From positions 1-64,000 of the forward strand of contig NZ_JAEPES010000004.1 in the NCBI RefSeq assembly GCF_016634425.1: 64,000 nt of DNA. The letters run 5' to 3'. The position numbers were made by a program, and so were the translations under genes. Within the stretch, counting starts at the first letter, position 1; the number at the start of each line of letters is the position of its first letter. Of the stretch, positions 54,017-62,998 are shown piece by piece. This DNA comes from Lacisediminihabitans changchengi. GTDB taxonomy: Bacteria; Actinomycetota; Actinomycetes; Actinomycetales; Microbacteriaceae. Below the pieces are notes generated by a model. The model did no database searches. It was not told the DNA's origin and was given only the letters and a program-made list of their open reading frames with translations.

Positions 54017-54966
54017 GCATTTCGGCGACCGCCTCCCCGGTCGTCGCGGCCGGTGCGGTCTGCTGGCGGATCGTCGACGGCAAGACCGTGGTGCTGATCG
54101 TGCGACGCGGAGATCGAGCCGACGTCGGCCTGCCCAAGGGCAAGGTCGACCCGGGCGAGACGCCCCCGCAGACCGCGGTGCGCGAGCTCAAGGAGGAGAC
54201 CGGGCTCTCGGTCACGCTCGGGGCGCCGCTCCAGACTATCCAGTACACGATGCCGGGCGGCAAAGAGAAGGTGGTCCACTTCTGGGCTGCAGAGGTCTCG
54301 GATGCTGCGGTAGCGGCATCCAGCTTCTTTCCGAACGCGGAGATCGCCGCCGTTCAGTGGCTCCCGATCGCCAAGGCACGAGCAGCACTCAGCTACGACC
54401 GGGACCGGGACGTGCTCGACGAGTTCGAGGCCAGAGTCACGGCCGGACGCGTACGCACCTTCCCGATCATCGCGCTACGGCACGGCAAAGCCATCCCTCG
54501 CCCGGGCTGGGACGGGCCGGATGCCACCAGACCGCTGATGCACCGCGGCCGCGCGCAAGCCATCAGCGTCGCCCCGGCGATCGCCGCGTGGACGCCGCGC
54601 AAACTGATCAGCAGCACCGCCCTGCGCTGCCTGAGCACGATAGAACCGACCGCCGCGGTCACCGGACTAGCGATCTCGCTCAAAGAAGCGATCAGTCAGG
54701 ATGCTTTTGCCGACGACGAGAGCGGAATGCTGAAGCTGGTGGAGAGGCGCCTGGCGAAGCGCAAGCCGGTAGTGCTCTGCAGCCACGGCCCGGTCATCCC
54801 GCACATAGTCAACGAGATCGCGAAAGCCACGGGCGAACCGGACAATCGCGCGCTGCGTCGAGCGGGGGAACTCGCCACCGGCGAGTACATCGTGCTGCAC
54901 GTGTCGCTCGACCACCCGCACGACGGGTTGGTCGCCTTCGAGACACACGCTCCTCATCCTGGCTGA
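54013..54966 (+). CDS. NUDIX hydrolase fused to a histidine phosphatase (MutT1-like)
   Basis: The protein of 317 residues has an N-terminal NUDIX domain with the complete box [20 protein letters not shown] followed by TGL, and a C-terminal histidine phosphatase domain ([25 protein letters not shown]). Mycobacterial MutT1 has the same two-domain form and hydrolyses 8-oxo-GTP and diadenosine polyphosphates. The GTG start overlaps the ppk stop, so both are translated together; ppk and mutT1 are neighbours in mycobacteria as well. Confidence 0.93.
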   Translation: MSISATASPVVAAGAVCWRIVDGKTVVLIVRRGDRADVGLPKGKVDPGETPPQTAVRELKEETGLSVTLGAPLQTIQYTMPGGKEKVVHFWAAEVSDAAVAASSFFPNAEIAAVQWLPIAKARAALSYDRDRDVLDEFEARVTAGRVRTFPIIALRHGKAIPRPGWDGPDATRPLMHRGRAQAISVAPAIAAWTPRKLISSTALRCLSTIEPTAAVTGLAISLKEAISQDAFADDESGMLKLVERRLAKRKPVVLCSHGPVIPHIVNEIAKATGEPDNRALRRAGELATGEYIVLHVSLDHPHDGLVAFETHAPHPG

Positions 54967-55022
54967 CCGGATTCGGGCCAGGTGGGGCGACATCGGCCCG
55001 TTTAGTGTGGTGTTCCATTCCC

Positions 55023-55063
55023 GTTAACCCACCGTTCACCTTTCGGCGCGACTCTGGTTAACC
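55023..55063 (+). promoter_or_regulatory. PHO box upstream of pstS
   Basis: GTTAACC (55023-55029) and GTTCACC (55034-55040) are spaced by 11 bases, and GTTAACC recurs at 55057-55063. This is the best PHO-box match in the window and lies about 100 bases before the pstS start. Confidence 0.85.
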
Positions 55064-55161
55064 TCTGCCCATAGCGTCGTCTTCGGACCAGCACCGGTCT
55101 GCCCGGCCAGCAGAGCCCTAGACGTTAGCTCGCCGTGGTCACCACCCCCGAAGGGAACACA

Positions 55162-56298
55162 GTGAAGTTCAAGAATGTGGCAGTTGTCGGCGCCTTCGCG
55201 CTGACCGCTACGATCGCCCTCGCCGGCTGCGCAGGAACCAGCAGCGACACCGGCTCCAGCACCAAGCCCTCCGCCAGCGCTACCGCTGACGCGTACAAGA
55301 TCGACCCGTCGCTGACCGGCACCATCACCGCCGGTGGTTCGAGCGCACAGGCCAACGCCGAGGCAGCGTGGGTCGCAGCGTTCACGTCGCAGGCCAAGGG
55401 CGTCACCATCAACTACGACAAGTCGCAGGGTTCTGGCGGTGGCGTCACCAACTGGCTCGCCGGCAGCTACGACTTCGCGGGTTCCGACTCGCCCCTCAAC
55501 CCGACGCAGGTCACCTCCTCCGCCACCACCTGTGGCGCAGACGGTGCGATCAACCTGCCGGTCTACCTCGACGGCGTCGCGGTCATCTACAACCTGCCGG
55601 GCGTCAAGAACCTCAACCTCTCTTCCGAGGTCATCGCCAAGATCTTCAGCCTGAAGATCACCACCTGGAACGACCCGGCCATCGCCGCGCTCAACCCGAA
55701 GGCCACGCTGCCCTCGACCGCGATCACCACCGTGACCCGTTCAGACGGCTCGGGCACGACGAGCAACTTCACCAACTACCTCAGCCAGACGCAGCCCTCG
55801 ATCTGGACCTACGCGCCCAGCAACGCGTGGCCCGTCGCCGGCTCGAGCGCCCAGCAGGGCGGCTCCGGTGTGGTGAACACCGTCAAGGCTGGCGAAGGCA
55901 CCATCGGTTACGCCGACCACAGTGCGATCGGTGAGCTCTCCTCCGCGTCGATCCAGGCCGGAACCAGCAAGGACTACGTCGCGTTCAGCGCGGAGGGTGC
56001 CTCGGCTGCCTTCGCCAAGGCTGCTGTCGCCACGCCGACCGCCGTCGACGGTGACCTGTCGCAGAAGCTCGACTACACCAAGCTCACCGACAAGTCTGCC
56101 TACCCGATCCCGCTGGTCTCGTACCAGATCCTCTGCAAGACCTTCAAGTCGGCTGACCAGGCCAAGCTGACCAAGGCCTTCGTCGGCTACGTCGCCAGCG
56201 ACATCGGCCAGAAGATCGCCGCGAAGAACGCCGGCGCTGCTCCGATCCCCGCGGAGATGCTCGCGAAGATCACGAAGAGCCTCGCCGACGTCAAGTAG
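55162..56298 (+). CDS. pstS: Phosphate-binding lipoprotein PstS
   Basis: The protein starts at GTG 55162 (AAGGGAA upstream) with a lipoprotein signal peptide and lipobox IALAGC. The binding protein contains the phosphate-loop motifs (TAGGSSAQANAEAAWVAAF, DFAGSDSPLN, VTRSDGSGTTSNFTNYLS). It delivers phosphate to PstCA at the outer face of the membrane. It is the first gene of pstSCAB, controlled by the PHO box upstream. Confidence 0.96.
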   Translation: MKFKNVAVVGAFALTATIALAGCAGTSSDTGSSTKPSASATADAYKIDPSLTGTITAGGSSAQANAEAAWVAAFTSQAKGVTINYDKSQGSGGGVTNWLAGSYDFAGSDSPLNPTQVTSSATTCGADGAINLPVYLDGVAVIYNLPGVKNLNLSSEVIAKIFSLKITTWNDPAIAALNPKATLPSTAITTVTRSDGSGTTSNFTNYLSQTQPSIWTYAPSNAWPVAGSSAQQGGSGVVNTVKAGEGTIGYADHSAIGELSSASIQAGTSKDYVAFSAEGASAAFAKAAVATPTAVDGDLSQKLDYTKLTDKSAYPIPLVSYQILCKTFKSADQAKLTKAFVGYVASDIGQKIAAKNAGAAPIPAEMLAKITKSLADVK

Positions 56299-56366
56299 TC
56301 AGCCCTAGCGTTCTGCACAACCGGTAGAGCCTTCCCTGCTGCGACACCTCCCGAGAAAAGACATCA

Positions 56367-57533
56367 GTGACTACAAATCCCGCTGTTCGCTCCCGCCAGA
56401 GCCCTGTCAAAGCGTCAGGTTCCACCACCGCGTCAGGACCCCGCTCCCCCCAGGGGGGAGCGGGGTCCGCCCGCGTCAAGTCCCGGCCGGCCGACCGCAT
56501 CTTCTTCGGCCTGAGCTTCGGCTCCGCATTGCTCATCATGGTCATCCTGGCCGCGGTCGCGATCTTCCTTATCGTGCAGGCCGCGCCGGTCATCGGAGCG
56601 AACTGGGCGAGTAATCCCGACCTCAACAGCGGCCCTACCGGTGGCTACGCCACGTTCTGGAACTACGTCCTCCCGCTGATCTGGGGAACGATCTGGATCT
56701 CCGCCATCGCGCTCGTGCTCGGCGCTCCGGTGGCCATCGGCATCGCCCTGTTCATCTCGCACTACGCGCCGCGCCGCATCACCGGCATCCTCGGCTACCT
56801 CATCGACCTGCTCGCGGCCGTGCCGTCGATCGTGTTCGGCCTCTGGGGCATCATCGTCATCCGGCCGCTGCTGCTGCCGCTCACCGACTGGCTCAACCAG
56901 AACCTCGGCTTCATCCCGATCTTCTCCGGCCAAGCCTCCACCACCGGATCGACGATCCTCTCCGGTGGCGTGGTGCTGGCGGTCATGATCCTGCCGATCA
57001 TCAGTTCCATCTCGCGCGAGATCTTCCTGCAGACCCCGCGTCTGCACGAGGAGGCCGCGCTGGCCCTCGGCGCAACCAAGTGGGAAATGATCAAGATGGC
57101 GGTACTGCCGTACGCGAAGTCGGGCGTAGTGAGCGCAGTGCTCCTCGGCCTCGGCCGGGCGCTCGGAGAGACCATGGCGATTGCGCTCATCATCTCCCCG
57201 TCCATCGGCTTCTCGGTCAAGATCCTCACCGAGGGAAGCAACTCGCAGACCATCGCGGCGAACCTGGCCCTCAACTTCCCGATCTCCAATGTGCCGCAGC
57301 GCGAGGCGCTCATCGGCACCGGGCTCATGCTCTTCGTCATCTCGCTGGCCGTGAACTTTCTCGCCCGCGCGATCATCTCCCGCTCGAATGTGAACACGGG
57401 CAGCCGTAAGAAGCGTCGACCGAAAGCCGTCGTCGAATCCGCGGCGGCAGAAAACGGCCCCGTGCTGTCTGCCAGCGACTCCCCCGTCGGCGCGGGCACC
57501 GCGTCTGCCAAGCCGGAAGGAAACCCCGCGTGA
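56367..57533 (+). CDS. pstC: Phosphate ABC transporter permease PstC
   Basis: This 388-residue membrane protein has six membrane segments and the permease EAA-like loop (EEAALALGATKWEMIKMAVL). It contains the conserved IVFGLWGIIVIRPLL and FLQTPRLHEEAALALGA regions. A long cytoplasmic N-terminus rich in Ser/Arg is typical of actinobacterial PstC. It pairs with PstA to form the phosphate channel. Confidence 0.95.
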   Translation: MTTNPAVRSRQSPVKASGSTTASGPRSPQGGAGSARVKSRPADRIFFGLSFGSALLIMVILAAVAIFLIVQAAPVIGANWASNPDLNSGPTGGYATFWNYVLPLIWGTIWISAIALVLGAPVAIGIALFISHYAPRRITGILGYLIDLLAAVPSIVFGLWGIIVIRPLLLPLTDWLNQNLGFIPIFSGQASTTGSTILSGGVVLAVMILPIISSISREIFLQTPRLHEEAALALGATKWEMIKMAVLPYAKSGVVSAVLLGLGRALGETMAIALIISPSIGFSVKILTEGSNSQTIAANLALNFPISNVPQREALIGTGLMLFVISLAVNFLARAIISRSNVNTGSRKKRRPKAVVESAAAENGPVLSASDSPVGAGTASAKPEGNPA

Positions 57534-58648
57534 CCGCGATCAGCTCAGGGGCCGCCCGCAAGAACGCCTCCAATGGCCCCGGCCCCATAGTCAACTCGCT
57601 GACCACCGGTCAGCTGCCGAAGTTCGTGGAGTTCTACGTTCTCGCCGGCGCGCTCATCGTGATGGGCGGCGTCATGCTGCTCATGGGCTTCAACCTCGGC
57701 GGCTGGATCTTCCTCTCGGCTCTGCTCTACCTGGTCGCTCTCGGAGTGCTTTCGGCGATCGCCGAGAACCGCCGCCGCGCGCTTGACCGAATCGTGCGGA
57801 GCTTGGTCACCATCGCTTTCCTCCTGGCGATCGCCCCCCTGGTCTCGACCCTCTGGACCGTTGCGTCGAAGGGCATCGGCCAGCTCAACTGGGGCTTCAT
57901 CTCCCAGACCGGCGGGGCCGTCTTCAATCCGGACACGCTCAAGGTCGACATCACCACCGGTGCGCTACAGGCGATCGTCGGAAGCCTCGAGATCACCGGC
58001 ATCGCCGCTCTGATGTCGATCCCGATCGGGCTGCTGACGTCGATCTACCTGGTCGAGTACGCGCAGCCGAACCAACCCATCGCACGAGCCGTCACGTTCC
58101 TGGTCGACGTGATGACCGGCATCCCGTCGATCGTCGCCGGTCTGTTCGCCTTCTCGCTGTTCTCCCTGTTGGTCGGCCCCAAGGCGTTCAGCGGGTTCTC
58201 CGCCTCTGTCGCCCTGTCTGTGCTGATGATCCCGATCGTGGTGCGATCGTGCGAGGAGATGCTGCGGCTGGTCCCAAGCGACCTGCGCGAAGCATCCTTC
58301 GCCCTCGGTGTCTCGCGGTTCTCGACCATCATCAAGGTCGTCGTACCGACCGCAATCGTCGGTATCATCACGGGCATCACGCTGGCGATCGCCCGGGTCA
58401 TCGGTGAGACCGCGCCGATCTTCATCGCGGCGAGCTTCACCGACAACTTCAACGCCAATCCGTTCCAGAATCCGATGCAGACCCTCCCGGTGCTCGCCTA
58501 CACGGGAATCAAGTTCCCGGGTCAGGACATCGCGGCATCGAATGCCTCCGCCTGGGGCGCCGCGCTGCTGCTCGTGATCCTGGTGGTCATCCTCAACATC
58601 ATCGCCCGCGTCATCGCCCGAGTCTTCGCGCCCAAGGGCGCTCGCTAA
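57530..58648 (+). CDS. pstA: Phosphate ABC transporter permease PstA
   Basis: The 372-residue permease has the membrane segments and EAA-like loop ([20 protein letters not shown]) of PstA, and [20 protein letters not shown]. It overlaps pstC by ATGA-type coupling (GTG start). The N-terminal part has extra hydrophobic segments, as in other actinobacterial PstA proteins. Confidence 0.95.
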   Translation: MTAISSGAARKNASNGPGPIVNSLTTGQLPKFVEFYVLAGALIVMGGVMLLMGFNLGGWIFLSALLYLVALGVLSAIAENRRRALDRIVRSLVTIAFLLAIAPLVSTLWTVASKGIGQLNWGFISQTGGAVFNPDTLKVDITTGALQAIVGSLEITGIAALMSIPIGLLTSIYLVEYAQPNQPIARAVTFLVDVMTGIPSIVAGLFAFSLFSLLVGPKAFSGFSASVALSVLMIPIVVRSCEEMLRLVPSDLREASFALGVSRFSTIIKVVVPTAIVGIITGITLAIARVIGETAPIFIAASFTDNFNANPFQNPMQTLPVLAYTGIKFPGQDIAASNASAWGAALLLVILVVILNIIARVIARVFAPKGAR

Positions 58649-58667
58649 CCCGAGAAAAAAGGAAAAC

Positions 58668-59447
58668 GTGTCCAAGCGCATCGAAGTCAACAACCTCGAC
58701 GTCTTCTACGGTGACTTTCTCGCCGTCGAAGGCGTGTCGATCACGATCGAACCCCGCACCGTCACGGCCCTGATCGGCCCCAGCGGCTGCGGAAAATCCA
58801 CCTTCCTGCGCACGCTGAACCGCATGCACGAAGTCATCCCCGGCGCTCACGTCGACGGCGAGGTTCTCATCGACGGCAATAACCTCTACGGTCCCGGCGT
58901 CGATCCGGTACTGGTTCGCCGCCAGGTGGGAATGGTGTTCCAGCGCGCGAACCCGTTCCCGACCATGTCGATCAAAGACAACGTGCTGGCCGGCGTCACG
59001 CTGAACAACCGCAAGCTGTCGAAGTCCGACTCCGAGTCGCTCGTGGAGCGCTCGCTGCGCGGTGCGAACCTGTGGAACGAGGTGAAAGACCGCCTGGACA
59101 AGCCGGGGATGGGTCTCTCCGGTGGTCAGCAGCAGCGTCTGTGCATCGCTCGCGCCATCGCGGTCTCCCCCGACGTCGTGCTGATGGACGAGCCGTGCTC
59201 TGCCCTCGACCCGATCTCCACCCTCGCGATCGAGGATCTGATCGAGGAGCTCAAGCAGGAGTACACGATCGTGATCGTCACTCACAACATGCAGCAGGCT
59301 TCGCGGGTGAGCGACAAGACGGCATTCTTCAACATCGCGGGCACGGGCAAGCCCGGCAAGCTCATCGAGTACAACGACACCACGACGATCTTCTCGAAGC
59401 CCAGCGTGCAGGCGACTGAAGACTATGTCTCCGGCAAATTCGGATGA
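58668..59447 (+). CDS. pstB: Phosphate ABC transporter ATP-binding protein PstB
   Basis: This 259-residue ABC ATPase has Walker A ([19 protein letters not shown]), the signature [15 protein letters not shown], Walker B ([15 protein letters not shown]) and the H-loop ([14 protein letters not shown]). It powers PstCA. GAAAAAAGGAAAA precedes its GTG start. The operon ends with a strong bidirectional terminator. Confidence 0.96.
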   Translation: MSKRIEVNNLDVFYGDFLAVEGVSITIEPRTVTALIGPSGCGKSTFLRTLNRMHEVIPGAHVDGEVLIDGNNLYGPGVDPVLVRRQVGMVFQRANPFPTMSIKDNVLAGVTLNNRKLSKSDSESLVERSLRGANLWNEVKDRLDKPGMGLSGGQQQRLCIARAIAVSPDVVLMDEPCSALDPISTLAIEDLIEELKQEYTIVIVTHNMQQASRVSDKTAFFNIAGTGKPGKLIEYNDTTTIFSKPSVQATEDYVSGKFG

Positions 59448-59466
59448 TCTGACCTACCAACACAAA

Positions 59467-59508
59467 GACAGAAGCGGATCGAGCGCCATTGCTCGATCCG
59501 CTTCTGTC
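59467..59508. terminator. Bidirectional terminator after pstB
   Basis: GACAGAAGCGGATCGAGC and its exact complement form an 18-bp stem around GCCATT. It lies between pstB and the converging anti-sigma gene. Confidence 0.92.
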
Positions 59509-59544
59509 GTTATCAGGTGTGCATCAGGGGTTGTGTTGCCTGTG

Positions 59545-60384
59545 TCAGGCCGTCGGGATCGATGCCACCGGTTCGGTGGTCGGCTTCTTCGATCCGCCGG
59601 CGGGCTCCACGGTGATGCCGATCGTGTCGCCGCTCGACATCTTGCCGTCGAGCACCCGAACCGTCTTGCCGTTCTCTGCGGCGGTGAAGGTGCCGGCCGG
59701 AGTGATGTGAGCACCGTCGATGTACCAGAGCTCGTAGGTCTTATCGGACGGCAGCGCGGGCAGGTCGGAGACGACGACCGCGGAGCGTGCGAGTTGGGCT
59801 GACCAGATGACCGTGGCGTTGCCACCACCGGCGACCGCAGCTTCGGCGCGCTGTGCATCTGCGGCAGCGGAGATCTCCGTGAGACCGACGGCCTGGGGCT
59901 CGACCTGCTGGGTGGGCGTGTTCATCGAGGTACCGAGCGCGGTGCCCCCGACGAAGATCGCCGCGGCCGCCGCGGCGGCAACCAGGATGGTGCTGGGCCG
60001 GGAGTACCAGCGGCGTGCAGCCTTGCGTTCCGCCGGTGCCACGGTCTCTGCGGAGACTGAGCGAATGGCCCGCTCCGCGAACATGGACGTCACGTTCGTG
60101 GGAGCAGCATCCGCCTTCGGCGCATTCGTCTGCCCGGGTTCGAGCGACGGAAGCTGCGGGGTTACGGCGATGCGCGCCATGATGTCGCCCTTGAGCGACG
60201 GCGGCGGGGTGACCGGGGTGGTGGACATACCGAGCATGACGGCGGTGTCGGTGAAAGCAGCCAATTCAGCTCTCGCCTCCTCCGACGTAGCCAGGTATTT
60301 CTCGAATTCTTCACGCTCGGTTTCATCGAGCGCGCCGAGCGCATAGGCACCGGCCAACAGGTGAAGGTCGTCGTGTTCGGTCAC
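59545..60384 (-). CDS. Anti-sigma factor RskA-like
   Basis: The 279-residue protein has an N-terminal anti-sigma domain (LHLLAGAYALGALDETEREE), one membrane segment (residues about 128-150) and an extracytoplasmic RskA C-terminal domain (WSAQLARSAVVVSDLPALPS, TYELWYIDGAHITPAGTF). RskA holds SigK at the membrane until proteolysis releases it. It overlaps the sigma gene by ATGA. Confidence 0.93.
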   Translation of the reverse strand: MTEHDDLHLLAGAYALGALDETEREEFEKYLATSEEARAELAAFTDTAVMLGMSTTPVTPPPSLKGDIMARIAVTPQLPSLEPGQTNAPKADAAPTNVTSMFAERAIRSVSAETVAPAERKAARRWYSRPSTILVAAAAAAAIFVGGTALGTSMNTPTQQVEPQAVGLTEISAAADAQRAEAAVAGGGNATVIWSAQLARSAVVVSDLPALPSDKTYELWYIDGAHITPAGTFTAAENGKTVRVLDGKMSSGDTIGITVEPAGGSKKPTTEPVASIPTA

Positions 60385-60986
60385 GATGCCACCCCAAGTT
60401 CATCGCGCAGACGGATCATGCCGTCGCGTAGTCGGGTTTTCACGGTGCCGATCGGCACCTTGAGCATGGCGGACACCTCGCTGTGACTGAATCCGCCGTA
60501 GTACGCCAGGGTGACGGCCTGGCGCTGCAATTCCGTCAACTGTGCCATCGCTACCTTCACCCTTTCGTGCTCGATGGTGATCTCCACCGCGTCCGACACG
60601 TTGTCGTACTCGGCGACGAAATCCCGAACCCCGATCTTGAGGTCCCGATCTCGTCCGGCCTGGGAGGAACGGATCCTGTCCACGGCTCGGCGGTGAGCCA
60701 TGGTGAGAATCCACGTCGACGCACCACCTTTGGTCGGTTCGTACCTGGTTGCGTTCTGCCAGATCTCCAGAAAAACCTCCTGGGTGACCTCCTCGGACTG
60801 CGAGTGGTCGACCAGCAGACGACGAATCAGACCGAAGACTCTCGGGGAGATTTCGTCATAGAGCGCGGCGAACGCTTTCTGGTCCCCCTGGGCTATACGG
60901 CCCAGAAGTTCCTCTTTGGACGGCGGAAGCTGCGTGGACTCATAGTCTTTGCTGCTGTCGGTCTCTCGGGGCACGAGTTCTAGCAT
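60381..60986 (-). CDS. sigK: ECF sigma factor, SigK-like
   Basis: The 201-residue protein starts at ATG 60986 with GGAGAG upstream. It has sigma region 2 (FGLIRRLLVDHSQSEEVTQE, then VFLEIWQNATRYEP) and region 4 (LTELQRQAVTLAYYGGFSHS, then EVSAMLKVPIGTVKTRLRDG). It is encoded with the RskA-like anti-sigma factor and should be held inactive by it. Mycobacterial SigK-RskA controls secreted antigens; target genes here are unknown. Confidence 0.92.
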   Translation of the reverse strand: MLELVPRETDSSKDYESTQLPPSKEELLGRIAQGDQKAFAALYDEISPRVFGLIRRLLVDHSQSEEVTQEVFLEIWQNATRYEPTKGGASTWILTMAHRRAVDRIRSSQAGRDRDLKIGVRDFVAEYDNVSDAVEITIEHERVKVAMAQLTELQRQAVTLAYYGGFSHSEVSAMLKVPIGTVKTRLRDGMIRLRDELGVAS

Positions 60987-61252
60987 GTCGCACTCTCCGC
61001 ACTTCCGTGCCGAAAGACGCAACTTAGCCGAAGAACTGCGTGCTCCGGGTTCCCGCATTCGTTGGTCACGGTGAGGGTTCGTTACCCGTTCGCAAACAGA
61101 TTGGTCTGCCGGAATGCCGCTCCGGGGAGGGGATGCCGAGCCGCAGAACGCCTCTCGGCGCATGGCCGCTCGAAGCGGCTAATAGTGGAGCCCGGGGTTA
61201 CTGCGGCCCGGCGGTGGCCCTTGCGGACCGTTGACTATTGTACGCGAGGAGG

Positions 61253-61882
61253 CTAGTCGAGCGAATCAGTTCGCCACAGGCGAGCGCAGGCGACGAACTC
61301 GTTCGCGGTGGTGGAGAAGCGAAGGGCACGGGTGGTGAGTTCACTCGCACGTTCTGGGGAGGTGGAGTCCGAATCATCCGCGACGCTGGTGCACCCGAGC
61401 GACATGATGCGGCAGAAGGCTGCGGCTCGATCGAGCGCGACCGCGAAGTCGCCCTGGAAGAGCCCGCGCAAGATCTGATCGGCGAGCGTGGTGATCTCGT
61501 CGGGTCCGGTGGGTGCGGTTGCGCCGGCGACGACCGGATCGATGGATGTCGCGACCTCCACCCCGCGCTGGTACAAGAAGCTCGTGCCGGTCGGGTCCTG
61601 TCGCACCAACGCCCGCACCAGGTAGATGCGCCAGAGCGCGCCCGGCAGGCTGCGCGGATTTGCCCGGGACCACAGCTCGGCGACCGCATCGATGCCGTGC
61701 TGATCGGTGAACGCGACCAGGCGTTCGACGATCTCTGACTCCGGGTTGTCGCGCACCCTGCTGAGCAGGGCGAGCGCGGTCTCGTGCGCGACCCTGCTGA
61801 TCTGGGCCGGATCTTCGCCGCCCACGAAGGTGTCGAACTTGTCGCCGGAATACTGCGTCGGCTTATGGAACTCGTCAGTCAT
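61253..61882 (-). CDS. Conserved hypothetical protein
   Basis: This 209-residue soluble, helical protein begins MTDEFHKPTQYSGDKFDTFV. It contains RVAHETALALLSRVRDNPES and PGALWRIYLVRALVRQDPTG. The pattern is typical of a conserved actinobacterial family, often misnamed as an RNA polymerase beta subunit; it has no rpoB motifs. A TAGGCT hexamer ends eight bases before the ATG, so it may be leaderless. Function is unknown. Confidence 0.8.
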   Translation of the reverse strand: MTDEFHKPTQYSGDKFDTFVGGEDPAQISRVAHETALALLSRVRDNPESEIVERLVAFTDQHGIDAVAELWSRANPRSLPGALWRIYLVRALVRQDPTGTSFLYQRGVEVATSIDPVVAGATAPTGPDEITTLADQILRGLFQGDFAVALDRAAAFCRIMSLGCTSVADDSDSTSPERASELTTRALRFSTTANEFVACARLWRTDSLD

Positions 61883-61930
61883 CGCCCACCAGCCTACGTC
61901 GGTCGCGCGCGCTGCTACATTTGTATCCGC

Positions 61931-62003
61931 GGGCCTCTAGCTCAGTTGGTAGAGCATCGGACTTTTAATCCGTGGGTCGTCGGTTCGAGCCCGACGGGGC
62001 CCA
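61931..62003 (+). tRNA. tRNA-Lys (anticodon TTT)
   Basis: The 73-base sequence folds as a tRNA: acceptor GGGCCTC with GGGGCCC, D-arm TAGCTCAGTTGG, anticodon loop CTTTTAA (TTT, reads AAA and AAG), T-arm GGTTCGAGCCC. CCA is not encoded. It lies at the left edge of a restriction-modification region. Confidence 0.97.
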
Positions 62004-62023
62004 CCGCAATCATTGGGATCGGC

Positions 62024-62056
62024 GGGATTCCTGCCAGTTGCGGTGGTAGGAATCCC
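62024..62056 (+). terminator. Hairpin after tRNA-Lys
   Basis: GGGATTCCT (62024-62032) and AGGAATCCC (62048-62056) pair around a 15-base loop. It lies between the tRNA and the converging HNH gene and can end both transcripts. Confidence 0.75.
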
Positions 62057-62076
62057 GTCCAGAACCCGGCGATCGA

Positions 62077-62793
62077 TTAGTTCGAGAGCTTGATCACCTG
62101 TTCGGCGAGAGCGGCCATTGCTTCGCGTCGCTGCGCCTCAGGCAGGCGCGCCCACATGTTGAAGATGCGCTCCTTGTCGTCCACCGAACGCCGACCTGCG
62201 GCCATCCAGTTGTAGAGGACGCGCTTCTCTTTAATGCCCCCGGCGTTGGAAGCTTCGGTGATGACCTGAGCGGCCGTCGGGGGATCGATGGAGACGTCGC
62301 GCGACTCGTCGTTGCACCGCTGGCATTCGGCACGGAGGTTGTCATCCTCGTCGCCTCCACCACGCGCGACTGGAATGATGTGCCCGATGCTGAGCATCGC
62401 GAAGCGTCCTGCGGCATCCGCGAACTCAGCGCCCGCCGCGGATCCGCAGACTTGGCAAGCATGGCCATCGCGCTCGATAATGCGACGACGCTTCGGACCG
62501 CTGATGCTCTTCCGACTAACCGGAGCCTTAGCACCCAGATCCACCCGCGTGCCGATGGCCCGAATCAGATACTCGTCCGGCAGCAAACTGGGGTTCATTT
62601 TGTAGTTGTCGATCTTCCAGCCCATAGTGCGAAGATCGCGCATCCGACGATCGGCCTGCGCAACGCCCTCCACCGCCTTAAAGAGATCGAGCTTCTTGAA
62701 CTTGTTGCCTTCCCCGACGCTCGCTACATAGGCCGCTACACGGACAACTGAGGACTGGCGAACGACGGGCTTCTCACCCTGGGTTTGACTCAC
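62077..62793 (-). CDS. HNH endonuclease, putative type II restriction enzyme
   Basis: From GTG 62793, preceded by GGAG at five bases, the protein has 238 residues. The HNH domain has the zinc pairs CQVCGS and CQRCND and the catalytic-His segment SIGHIIPVARGGGDEDDNL. An ATG 84 bases upstream is in frame, but a TTGACA-N18-CATTCT promoter-like sequence would overlap it. It is divergent from a C5-cytosine methyltransferase, which is the usual partner of HNH-type restriction enzymes, so a type II system is likely. Codon choice is less GC-biased than around it. Confidence 0.75.
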   Translation of the reverse strand: MSQTQGEKPVVRQSSVVRVAAYVASVGEGNKFKKLDLFKAVEGVAQADRRMRDLRTMGWKIDNYKMNPSLLPDEYLIRAIGTRVDLGAKAPVSRKSISGPKRRRIIERDGHACQVCGSAAGAEFADAAGRFAMLSIGHIIPVARGGGDEDDNLRAECQRCNDESRDVSIDPPTAAQVITEASNAGGIKEKRVLYNWMAAGRRSVDDKERIFNMWARLPEAQRREAMAALAEQVIKLSN

Positions 62794-62998
62794 TGGTGCT
62801 CCACTTCTTCGGCTTTCGCCTGAGGTTTTTTCGCCACGCGATCCGCGCAACGTGTCCAGAATGTCGAGCCGACGCATCTCGTGTCAAGGGCCGACGCAAA
62901 TAAATTCTTTGGCTGGCGCGTTGATCGGCAACGTTCGGCACAAGTTCATCGGCGAGTCCTGGACTGCGATGTCGGCGCCGAGCGGTAGCCTTACCTCC

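Noticed and set aside
61253..61882. RNA polymerase beta subunit (a common label for this family)
   Set aside because: The protein is only 209 residues and has no RpoB motifs; the label appears to be an annotation error.
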